A DNA stretch of 14,321 nt from Trueperaceae bacterium (GTDB taxonomy: Bacteria; Deinococcota; Deinococci; Deinococcales; Trueperaceae). A program made the translations under genes and the position numbers. The notes under the pieces were generated by a model, which was given only the letters and a program-made list of their open reading frames with translations, was not told the origin of the DNA and did no database searches. How positions within the stretch are numbered: the stretch's first letter is position 1; each line of letters begins with the position of its first letter. The stretch spans positions 1 to 14,321 of the forward strand of contig JAGXHO010000237.1 in the NCBI GenBank assembly GCA_024636105.1, in the 5' to 3' direction. Positions 6,501 through 13,414 of this stretch are shown one piece after another.

Positions 6501-8014
6501 TCACCGCGCAGCGGTGCTCCGTCGTCGCCGGTGAAGCGCCCGCGCGGGCTGTGGCGCAGCACGGTCCCCGCGCCGAAGCCCGCCTCGAGGCCCTCCAGGA
6601 CGGTCGTTCCGGGCGTCAGCGAGGCGGTCGACCCCTGCCATTCGATCGTCCAGCCGCCGGACTGGACGCCGATCGAGTCCGCGCCCGAGCCCGTGACGAA
6701 CACCGTCTGGGCGGCGTCGGCCGCGAGCGGCAGCGCGCCGTTCTCGTTCTTCAAGAGGACCAGCGTCTGGGCGACCGCGTCGCGGGCGAGCGCGCGGTGG
6801 GCGTCCGAACCGACCGTGGCCTGGAGCGCCGGATCGCCGTACGGCCGCTCGAACAGCCCCAGCTCGAACTTGACGCGCAGGATGGCGGCGACCGCCTCGT
6901 CGATCCGTTCGATCGCCACGTCGCCGCGTTCGACGGCGCGGCGGAGCGCGACGATGAAGCGCTCGGCGTCGTAGGGCACCATGTTCATGTCGATGCCCGC
7001 GTTCACGCTCGCGACGACCGCCTCGTCGTAGTCGGCCGCGACGTCGTCGACGCCCGCCCAGTCCGACACGACGAAGCCGGTGAAGCCGAGCTCCTCGCGG
7101 AGGACGCCCTGGATCAGCGCGCGCTGGGCGTGCATCGGGAGGCCGCCCCAACTCGAGAACGAGACCATGACGCTGCGGGCACCGTGCTCGACGGCGGCGA
7201 CGTAGGGGGCGAGGTGGACGGTGCGCAGGGTGGCCTCGTCGACGTCGGTGACGCCGCGGTCCAGCAACCCGTCGGCGAGCGGCGAGGTGCCGAAGGCGGT
7301 GCCGCCGTCGCCGACGAAGTGCTTGGGCGTGGCGAGCACGGTGTCGGGCGCCGAGAGCGCGGCGCCTTGCAGGCCGCGCATGGCGGCGAGCGCGAGGCTG
7401 GACACGAGCTCGGGGTCCTCGCCGTAGCCCTCGTACGTGCGCCCCCACCGGATGTCGCGCGGGACCGCGAGGACCGGCGCGTAGTTCCAGTAGATGCCGG
7501 TGGCGATCAGCTCGCGCGCCGTGGCGCGCCCGATCGCTTCGACCAGCTCCGGATCGGCAGCAGCGCCCAGGCCGACGTTGTGCGGGAACACGACGGCGCC
7601 GGCGAGGTTGGCGTGCCCGTGCACCGCGTCGACGCCGTAGAGCAGCGGGATGCCCAGGCGGGTCGCGAGCGCGGCGTCCTGGTACGCGTGCACCATGTCG
7701 GCCCAGCCCGCGACCGTGTTGTCGCCGGTCGGGTAGCCGCCGCCGCCGCTCAGGACGCCGCCGAGCGCGTAGCGCGCCGCCCCGTCCGGGTCGACGCTGT
7801 TCTTCTCGATCAGCGTCATCTGGCCGAGCTTCTCGAGCAGCGTCATGCGCGAGAGCAGGTCGGCCACGCGCGCCTCGATGCTCAGGCCGGGGTCGCGGTA
7901 GGGCAGCGGCGCTTTCTGGGCGGTGGCCGGCATGGGCACGGCAAGGAGCGTGAGGGCGACGACCACCGCGAGGGCGGCGATCAGGAGGCGCGCGGTCCAG
8001 CGTCGGTGCGTCAT
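3524..8014 (-). CDS. Secreted bifunctional GH3-CBM9-Ig-GH9 beta-glucanase
   Basis: A single 1496-residue chain with two glycosidases. Residues 1-32 are a signal peptide (hydrophobic AALAVVVALTLLAV, cleavage near ATA/QKA). Residues about 38-632 are an ExoP-type GH3 beta-glucosidase: EKLGQMTLIEKNSV, GVDAVHGHANLAGAVVFPHN, KHF at 231-233, and nucleophile D318 in FVVSDWAG. After a proline-rich linker (about 633-683) comes a CBM9-like domain (684-892; ELDGDLGDWNG), a CelD-type Ig domain (about 908-996; VAVNQLGYLP) and a GH9 endoglucanase domain (about 1000-1476). GH9 catalytic features are all visible: GGWYDAGDYGKY (D1070, D1073), MTNPHHRFW (H1400, H1401) and SWSTNEVTINWNAP (E1456). It should cut beta-1,4-glucan internally and also release glucose from chain ends. 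Start ATG 8014 overlaps the upstream stop (ATGA); GGAG lies six bases before it. The frame is open without a stop throughout, so the fusion is not a frameshift product within this sequence. Residues 1411-1415 are five prolines. Confidence 0.95.
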   Translation of the reverse strand: MTHRRWTARLLIAALAVVVALTLLAVPMPATAQKAPLPYRDPGLSIEARVADLLSRMTLLEKLGQMTLIEKNSVDPDGAARYALGGVLSGGGGYPTGDNTVAGWADMVHAYQDAALATRLGIPLLYGVDAVHGHANLAGAVVFPHNVGLGAAADPELVEAIGRATARELIATGIYWNYAPVLAVPRDIRWGRTYEGYGEDPELVSSLALAAMRGLQGAALSAPDTVLATPKHFVGDGGTAFGTSPLADGLLDRGVTDVDEATLRTVHLAPYVAAVEHGARSVMVSFSSWGGLPMHAQRALIQGVLREELGFTGFVVSDWAGVDDVAADYDEAVVASVNAGIDMNMVPYDAERFIVALRRAVERGDVAIERIDEAVAAILRVKFELGLFERPYGDPALQATVGSDAHRALARDAVAQTLVLLKNENGALPLAADAAQTVFVTGSGADSIGVQSGGWTIEWQGSTASLTPGTTVLEGLEAGFGAGTVLRHSPRGRFTGDDGAPLRGDVGIAIVSESPYAEWFGDSADLELPARDRALVATLRAQVDTLIVVVLSGRPVMLDGVLDVADAVVAAWLPGTEGDGVADVLFGDRDFVGTLPYTWPRSVDQLPFDLGALPTDGCDAPLFPRGYGQTYANGADASGRLALAARCAAPDPIADAGPRGVVAPPTRDGPTLVDPALLRPHRPREVVFIPFPVPIELDGDLGDWNGIPFEVVDTGPMTSLDPAENGRFEFALAADTAHVYLYMLMPDATIVSGEHGTDFWNEDSLEFYLNFTDDLERTTYADAVFQINVNPTDLGNADPTAVTVTGTNAERAGVRAFVFATADGWGFEAAVPLPAGVDLRHGLEIGLQAHANGSSGGARDVKLIWSAADENDTSWQDPSVFGRGAFFELGNPEPLTVGERTEPVVVAPSPQVAVNQLGYLPGAPHFGMLANQGAFATSWALIDDATGAMVYAASTGPAVADAASGDTLQVADFTGFDAPGTYRLMINGVASAPFAIGDLPYARLAVDAARYFYLSRSGIELVPEHAGPAHARPAGHLSDDAVTCYRGTDADGAEWPGCAYTLDASGGWYDAGDYGKYVVNGGIAAWTLLNLHERLPGALPDGSLNLPESGNGVGDLLDEARWQVSWLLSMQVPEGQPQAGMAHHKLHDLAWEGLPLLPPTVYDNDSTFASDHGRYVYPPSTAATFNLAATAAQCARVWRDLDPAFAERCLRAAERAFQAGGQEPLALAGNTPGSGGGNYDDANVADERFWAAAELFVTTGEPRYADAMRATPYLTSFGGLGRDAAMTWGDTAALGALSLLLHDADLPEVAGLRAQLLRTADGYLDVIATEGYRVPIRTYVWGSNSAVLNNAIVLAYAHDLTGDATYLHGVLESMDYLLGRNALAFSFVSGYGERSMTNPHHRFWANEGAWPPPPPGVVAGGPNASPSDPTALERATLDAGPARRYVDLRGSWSTNEVTINWNAPLAWVTTYLAELDDGAAVANATEARTALGRSQP

Positions 8015-9885
8015 GTCGAACTCCGTTCTCGTTGCGTGCGCAGCCCGTGGCCGATCTCCCATTGCGCGGCAGCGCCGGTGCCGAGGTCCGCGCCGAACGG
8101 ATGCAGCGGCAGGTCGGCGCTCGCGACCGGCCAGCGGTAGCGCAGCGTGGCCTCGAAGGCGCTCGTCCCGACCAGCGGTTCGGCGACGGCGGCCCCCTCG
8201 CTGCCGGGGAGCCAGGCGGCGACGATCGCGTCGGCCTGGCGAACGGCGTCGCCCAGGACGATGGGCCGACCCGAGTACACGACCAGCACGAGGGTGTCGA
8301 CGCGGGCGCGCACCCGTTCGATCAGCGCGTGGTCGGCGGCGGCGAGGTCGAGGTCGTTTCGGTCGCCCATCCCCTCCGCGTACGGCGCCTCGGCGATCGC
8401 GACGATTCCGACGGGCGCGCGCGCGGTGCCGCGACCATCGGGTTCGAAGGTGAGCTCGACGTTTGGCCGCAGCCGCCGGAGGCCCTGGAGCAGCGTCGTC
8501 CCTGGGGTGATGGGGCCGGCGGCGCCCATCCAGCTGATCGTCCACCCGCCGCATTGCAGGCCGACGTCGTCGGCAGCGGCACCGGCGACGAGCAGCGCGG
8601 GCAGCGTCGGCGACAAGGGCAGCGCGTCGCCGCGGTTCTGCAGCAGCACCGGGCTGCGCCGCGCGGCCTCATGGGCGATGCGGCGGTGGTCGGGGTGGCC
8701 CACGGCGGTCAGCGGCGGTTCGCGCTCGGGGTCACCCGAGGCGTCGAACAGGCCGAGGCGCGCCTTGGTCGCGAGGATGCGGCGGACGGCGTCGTCGATG
8801 CGCGCCTCCGCGACCGCGCTGCGCTCCACGGCGGCCTCGAGTGCGTCCATGAAGCGCTGGTGGTCGAACGGCACCATCACCATGTCGATGCCGGCGTTGA
8901 TGGAGCGTTCGACGCAGCCGTCGAAGTCGGGTTCGATCTGGTCGATCGCCGCCCAGTCGGTCACCACGAAGCCCTCGAAGCCGAGTTCGCCCTTGAGGAC
9001 GTCGGTGAGCAGGTACCGGTGCGCGTGCATGCGCAGCCCATTCCAGCTGCCGTACGAGACCATCACGTTGAGCGCGCCGGCCGCGATGGCCGGAAGGTAC
9101 GGCGCCAGGAACACGTCGCGGAGGGTGCGTTCGTCGACGTCGACGTCGCCCTGATCGATCGTCCAGGCGCCGCGGTCGAGCAGCTCGACGAAACCCTGGT
9201 CCACATGGGCGTTGGCGAGCGTCGGGTCGTCGCTCACGCGAACGAGCGCGCTCCGGTCCCAGCGCGTGGAAGTGCCGTGCACGGCGCCGCCGTCGGCGAG
9301 GAAGTGCTTGACGGAGGGGAGGACGGCGTCGGGCGCCGCCCAGTCGGATCCGCGCAGCCCTTCGACGTAGGCCGCCGCGAGGCGCCCCACCAGGTCGGGA
9401 TCCTGCCCGTACCCCTCGTAGGTGCGCCCCCAGCGGACGTCGAGCGGGACGCTCACGGCCGGCGCGAAGGTCCAACGCACGCCGGTAGCGGCCACCTCGA
9501 CGGCCGTGGCGCGGCCGATGCGGCGCATCAGATCCGCGTCGCCGATCGCTCCCAGGCCGATGTTGTGCGGGAAGATGGTGGCGCCCACGACGTTGTTGTG
9601 GCCGTGCACGGCGTCGACGCCGTAGAGCAGCGGGATGCCGAGTCGGCTCTCGAGCGCCGCCTCGCGGAAGCCGAGCACCATCGCGCGCCAGGCCGCAGGC
9701 GTGTTGGGGTCCGCGTTGCCGCCGCCGCCGGAGAGCACCGACCCGAGGCCGTAGCGGCGTACCTCGTCGGGCGTGACGCTGTTCTTCTCGGCTTGCGTCA
9801 TCTGGCCGATCTTCTCGCGCAGCGTCATGCGGGCCAGGAGGTCGGCGACGCGAGCCTCGACCCGGGCGTCGACCGCGTGCTTCAC
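8011..9885 (-). CDS. Cytoplasmic GH3 beta-glucosidase, ExoP type
   Basis: The 624-residue protein starts at GTG 9885, whose GTGA overlaps the stop of the upstream phosphorylase; GGAG lies seven bases before it. There is no signal peptide: the chain begins directly with the GH3 N-terminus, so it should act on imported oligosaccharides. Motifs are EKIGQMTQAEKNSV, GVDAVHGHNNVVGATIFPHN, VKHF (192-195) and nucleophile D310 in FVVTDWAA; the second alpha/beta domain contains PVLLQNRGDALPL and CGGWTISWMG. It resembles the GH3 half of the following fusion closely, but has an extra loop of about 28 residues after GAVHGTS (about 207-245). The C-terminal galactose-binding-like domain that follows GH3 in classic ExoP enzymes is absent. 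Removal of non-reducing glucose from beta-glucan oligomers is the family activity; 1,3 versus 1,4 preference cannot be read from sequence. Confidence 0.93.
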   Translation of the reverse strand: MKHAVDARVEARVADLLARMTLREKIGQMTQAEKNSVTPDEVRRYGLGSVLSGGGGNADPNTPAAWRAMVLGFREAALESRLGIPLLYGVDAVHGHNNVVGATIFPHNIGLGAIGDADLMRRIGRATAVEVAATGVRWTFAPAVSVPLDVRWGRTYEGYGQDPDLVGRLAAAYVEGLRGSDWAAPDAVLPSVKHFLADGGAVHGTSTRWDRSALVRVSDDPTLANAHVDQGFVELLDRGAWTIDQGDVDVDERTLRDVFLAPYLPAIAAGALNVMVSYGSWNGLRMHAHRYLLTDVLKGELGFEGFVVTDWAAIDQIEPDFDGCVERSINAGIDMVMVPFDHQRFMDALEAAVERSAVAEARIDDAVRRILATKARLGLFDASGDPEREPPLTAVGHPDHRRIAHEAARRSPVLLQNRGDALPLSPTLPALLVAGAAADDVGLQCGGWTISWMGAAGPITPGTTLLQGLRRLRPNVELTFEPDGRGTARAPVGIVAIAEAPYAEGMGDRNDLDLAAADHALIERVRARVDTLVLVVYSGRPIVLGDAVRQADAIVAAWLPGSEGAAVAEPLVGTSAFEATLRYRWPVASADLPLHPFGADLGTGAAAQWEIGHGLRTQRERSST

Positions 9886-12800
9886 GATCGGGCTCCGCGC
9901 AGGACGGCCGCGGGCACCGCGACCTCGATGCGCACCACGTCGCCCGTGCGCTCGAACACCTCGCGGCTGGTCGCCGCGTCGAGGGTGGTGCCGTCGAAGC
10001 TGCGCTCCGTGCCGTAGCGGCGCACCACGGTGACCCGCGCGGCGCCGTCGCCGAGCCGGTAGACGACCGGGACCTGGCAGAAGGTGAAGGCCAGCGTGCC
10101 GGGTTCCAGCGCCAACGCGACCGGCCCGTCGATACCCCGAACGGTGGCGGTGGTCGGTGCGTCGAGGAACTCGGCGCGCGGCAGCAGCGCGGGGGCGAAG
10201 CCGAGGCGACCACCGTGCACCTCCACGCCCAGCTCGCCGAGGCGCGCGAGCACGTCCTCCTTGACCTGACCGGTCATGCCGGGTTGCTGCGCGCCGGCGT
10301 GGGCGGGCGTGTGCGAGTACGGGTCGGCCGGGAAGGCGCCGAACGCCTCCGGGCTCTTGTGGAAGCCGAGGCCGGCGCGGACGTCGGCGTACGCCGCCGC
10401 GAGCGCAGCGACGTGCTCGGCGGGCTCGCCCGCCTCGAGGGCGCGGTGGTGGCACTCCTGCACCGCGAGCATCAGCTTGGAGACCATGTGCCAATAGATG
10501 CTGCCCAGGCCTTCGTAGGCGAAGAAGGTGCCGGAGCGGCCGGTGAACGACGCGTGGTCGAAGACGCGCTCGAAGAGCGCGGCGACGGCTTCGCCGTCGG
10601 TTGCGACGAGCTCGGACCAGGTCTTCTCGCTCGCGAGGTCGGCAAGCGTGCGGCGCACGCTCTTGGCGTTGCGGAAGCCGCCGTGGAAGTGGACGTCGCC
10701 CCGCTCGTCGCGCACCACGACGCGCCGGTCGCCCCCCTCGAGGAGCGCGGTGAGTAGCTCTGATCCGTCCACGTCCTCGTCCGGGATCCGGTTCTTGGCG
10801 AGGAAGCCCGGCAGGTCGCGGTCGGGGTAGAGCACGTAGCTGTGCTGGTCGGCGCGGTAGAGCCGACCCGCGCGCAGGCTCGCGAGCAGCTCGAGGCTCT
10901 CCGCGGTGGAGAGCAGCCCGGAGGAGAGGATCGCGACCTGGCCCTCGAGCATCTCGTCGAGGCGGTGGATGGCGGCGCCGTCGTCGGTGAGCGCGAGCAC
11001 GTTGTAGGCGTGGTAGAGCGCGTCGGAGCGGCGGTTGGCGCGCAGCGTGTGCTCCAGGTAGCGCCGGGCGAGCTCCAGGAACGCCGCCAGCGTCGCGCCG
11101 TCGAGTTCGGTGGTGGCGCCCGTGAACCCGTGCTCGTAGACGCCCTGGCGGTACGCGCTGCCGGCGCTACCGAGGGCGTCCATGAAGGCGCGCCGCTCGC
11201 GGTCGTCGAACCCGCCGTCGAGCCCGCCCGCGTGCGCCTTCAGGTCGTCGTGGACGGCGTCGAAGAACGCCCGCACCTCGCGGGTGAGCGCGACCGTGGG
11301 CCGCCCGGCAAGGAGCTCCTGCAGGTAGACGACGCTGCGGTACAGGTAGGCGGTCGTGACGACGGAGAGCCCTTTGCCCACGAGCGCGTTGTTGGCGTCG
11401 TTCCACTCGGGCCGCTGGGTGTTCATCCAGATGCCGCCCTCGGGCACCAGGTTGGCGAGCTTGACGAGCAGCAGCAGGAGCAGCTTCTCGGCCATCGTGA
11501 CGTGGAAGACCGCGCCATCGGGCCCCGCGAGCAGCCGAGCGTCGGTGCCTTCGGTCGCAACGGCCGCGGCGATCCGCCGATCGAGCTCGGCGTCGAAGTC
11601 GATCGTGTCGTAGGCGTCGCCCAGCATGGCGGCGTAGGGGCGGATCCGGTAGGGCACGTTGGCGTGGCTGAAGACCGGCCGGTCGAGCAGCGCGTCGAGC
11701 GCGCCGGGGTCGAAGCGCGCGGCGAGCTCCAGCAGCTTCTGCAGGTAGATGACCTGGTGGTCGCTCCAGTAGCCGATGTTCGACCACGGGTGGCCGGGCT
11801 CGGGCGCCTCCCACTCGATGCCGTCGCGGGTCACCCGGTAGGGGTTGTAGCCGTCGGCGGTGGTGGCCCCGAGGAAGACGCCGATCATCCCGGTCGCGAA
11901 CCCGGGGAACGCGTGGGCGAGGCCCTCCCAGTTCTGGAACACATCGCGCCAGTTGCCCTGGTAGTCGAGGCGGGGGCGTCCGTCCGCGTGCCGGACGTTG
12001 ATGGTGAAGCGGTTCCAGGGGCGGCTGGGGTCGCCGTGGCGGCGGCCGAAGGCGAGCGGCAGGTAGGCGGTGCACAGACGCTCCAGGTCGGCAGCGCCCG
12101 TGGCCACGGCACGCTCGATCAGCTCGTGACGCGGCACCGACTCGGGCAGGTCGGTGAAGAAGGCTTGGTGGGCCGCGAGCACCTTGGGGTTGCGGGTCCG
12201 CACGAAGTCGACCAGGTCGGCGCGCGGCACCGCGTAGCCGTTCAGGAACACGCCGCCGCGCATGAGGTTGAAGAGCACGCTGGCGAGGTGGTGGTCGGTG
12301 GCCTCTTGGTCGCGCGTCCACTGGAAGCCGTCGGCGCTCGCGACGATCGCAGCGAGGGCGTCGTCGCTGCGGCGCGCTTCGGCCTCGAGGCGCGCTTCGA
12401 CGTCCTCCGCGCCGCGCTCGAGCGTGGTGATGCGCGCGACCACCTGCGCGTGGTCCTGGCCGACGTCGGCGACCAGGTGCCAGCGCTGCGTCTCGCCTGC
12501 GGCCAACGCGACGTCGGCCTGCACGAAGTACGCGCCCCGGCGGCCGCGCACGTCGACCTCCTCGGTGACCGGGCCGCCGCGCCGGAAGCGCTCGACCTGC
12601 GCCGACGAGAGCAGGCGCCGGGCACCCTCGAGTCCGAGGGCGAAAACGGTGGTCGCGCGGAGCGACTCGCTCGGCTCGGCCAGGTCGGTCAGGGTCGAGC
12701 TGAGCGCGAACAGGCCGAGGCCGGTATGCGGCTCGAGCTCGTTGCGCTTGTAGGCGTCGAGCAGGTTGCTCATCTCGTTCTGCATCGCCGCGGTCGCTCC

Positions 12801-13361
12801 GGCAGGCACCAGGTTCTGCAGCCCGTCGAGGAGCTCGACGGTGCACGGCGCCGAGGCGAGCTCGGAGAGCCACGCGGTCCGGACGAACCCGAAGGCGTCG
12901 CTAGCGCGCCAAGCGTAGCGGAAGCCGAGCCCCAGATCGAGGTTGCGCTCCTCGAATACGACCCGGTTGCCGATCGCGTTCTTGTACAGGTTGCGCTCGA
13001 CGCGGTACAAGCCGCGGCCGCGGTCCGAGAACGGCTCCCACAGCGACCGGCGACCCTCGCGGGTCACCCGGACCAGGGTCTTGGGACCCGTGTGCTCGGC
13101 GTTCTCGGTCAGTTTGTCGGCGGTCGTGTACGGGAAGAGCGCCCCGTCGGCGTCGACCCGACCGGCCGTGAGGCCGCCGGTGCTCGAGACGAACATCCAC
13201 AGGTCCGAGGCGCTGACGACGCTCATCAGGAAGGGCTGCATCGCGTTGACGTGGTGGATGCGGTAGAAGCGCTCGCCGTCGAGGTCGACGGGGCCGCCCT
13301 CGGCGGGGGCGCCGGCCGGTAGGAGCGGGCCGGCGCCGAGGTGGATCGTCCTTTTGGTCAT
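9882..13361 (-). CDS. Glycoside phosphorylase, GH94 clan, probably GH161/GH149-type beta-1,3-glucan phosphorylase
   Basis: The 1159-residue protein should cleave a beta-glucan oligomer with inorganic phosphate to give glucose-1-phosphate. The N-terminal third (about 30-330) has the beta-sandwich feel of GH94-clan enzymes (VNAMQPFLMSVVSASDLWMF). The (alpha/alpha)6 catalytic part includes GNWRDVFQNWEG, WSNIGYWSDHQVIYLQKLLE and PEWNDANNALVG, in which D655 is the likely general acid. The C-terminal HKSPEAFGAFPADPYSHTPA and QQPGMTGQVKED segments fit the phosphate-site region. It is far longer than cellobiose phosphorylase (about 820 residues), and the WNDANN form fits the GH149/GH161 beta-1,3-glucan phosphorylases as I recall them; neighbouring laminarinase and GH3 genes agree. 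It has no signal peptide, so it is cytoplasmic. Start ATG 13361 has GAAGG six bases upstream. Whether it prefers 1,3-, 1,4- or mixed oligomers is open. Confidence 0.85.
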   Translation of the reverse strand: MTKRTIHLGAGPLLPAGAPAEGGPVDLDGERFYRIHHVNAMQPFLMSVVSASDLWMFVSSTGGLTAGRVDADGALFPYTTADKLTENAEHTGPKTLVRVTREGRRSLWEPFSDRGRGLYRVERNLYKNAIGNRVVFEERNLDLGLGFRYAWRASDAFGFVRTAWLSELASAPCTVELLDGLQNLVPAGATAAMQNEMSNLLDAYKRNELEPHTGLGLFALSSTLTDLAEPSESLRATTVFALGLEGARRLLSSAQVERFRRGGPVTEEVDVRGRRGAYFVQADVALAAGETQRWHLVADVGQDHAQVVARITTLERGAEDVEARLEAEARRSDDALAAIVASADGFQWTRDQEATDHHLASVLFNLMRGGVFLNGYAVPRADLVDFVRTRNPKVLAAHQAFFTDLPESVPRHELIERAVATGAADLERLCTAYLPLAFGRRHGDPSRPWNRFTINVRHADGRPRLDYQGNWRDVFQNWEGLAHAFPGFATGMIGVFLGATTADGYNPYRVTRDGIEWEAPEPGHPWSNIGYWSDHQVIYLQKLLELAARFDPGALDALLDRPVFSHANVPYRIRPYAAMLGDAYDTIDFDAELDRRIAAAVATEGTDARLLAGPDGAVFHVTMAEKLLLLLLVKLANLVPEGGIWMNTQRPEWNDANNALVGKGLSVVTTAYLYRSVVYLQELLAGRPTVALTREVRAFFDAVHDDLKAHAGGLDGGFDDRERRAFMDALGSAGSAYRQGVYEHGFTGATTELDGATLAAFLELARRYLEHTLRANRRSDALYHAYNVLALTDDGAAIHRLDEMLEGQVAILSSGLLSTAESLELLASLRAGRLYRADQHSYVLYPDRDLPGFLAKNRIPDEDVDGSELLTALLEGGDRRVVVRDERGDVHFHGGFRNAKSVRRTLADLASEKTWSELVATDGEAVAALFERVFDHASFTGRSGTFFAYEGLGSIYWHMVSKLMLAVQECHHRALEAGEPAEHVAALAAAYADVRAGLGFHKSPEAFGAFPADPYSHTPAHAGAQQPGMTGQVKEDVLARLGELGVEVHGGRLGFAPALLPRAEFLDAPTTATVRGIDGPVALALEPGTLAFTFCQVPVVYRLGDGAARVTVVRRYGTERSFDGTTLDAATSREVFERTGDVVRIEVAVPAAVLRGARS

Positions 13362-13414
13362 GGTTCGCCTTCGTGAGCGGTGGCAGCGTGGGCGTCGTCA
13401 GGGCGTCGGGGCGG
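13362..13414. other. Short intergenic gap inside the glucan operon
   Basis: These 53 bases separate the permease stop from the phosphorylase start. I see only the phosphorylase ribosome-binding site (GAAGG, minus strand) and no terminator-like stem or clear promoter, so the two genes are probably on one transcript. Confidence 0.6.

Noticed and set aside
3530..8140. A 1536-codon open frame on the plus strand opposite the GH3-GH9 gene
   Set aside because: It is antisense to a gene with complete signal peptide, ribosome-binding site and catalytic motifs. Its translation is low-complexity, rich in R, G, V, D and A, as expected from third-position GC bias, and shows no domain.
10842..13322. Long plus-strand open frame opposite the phosphorylase
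   Set aside because: It is an antisense shadow of the phosphorylase codons with no recognisable motif or ribosome-binding site.
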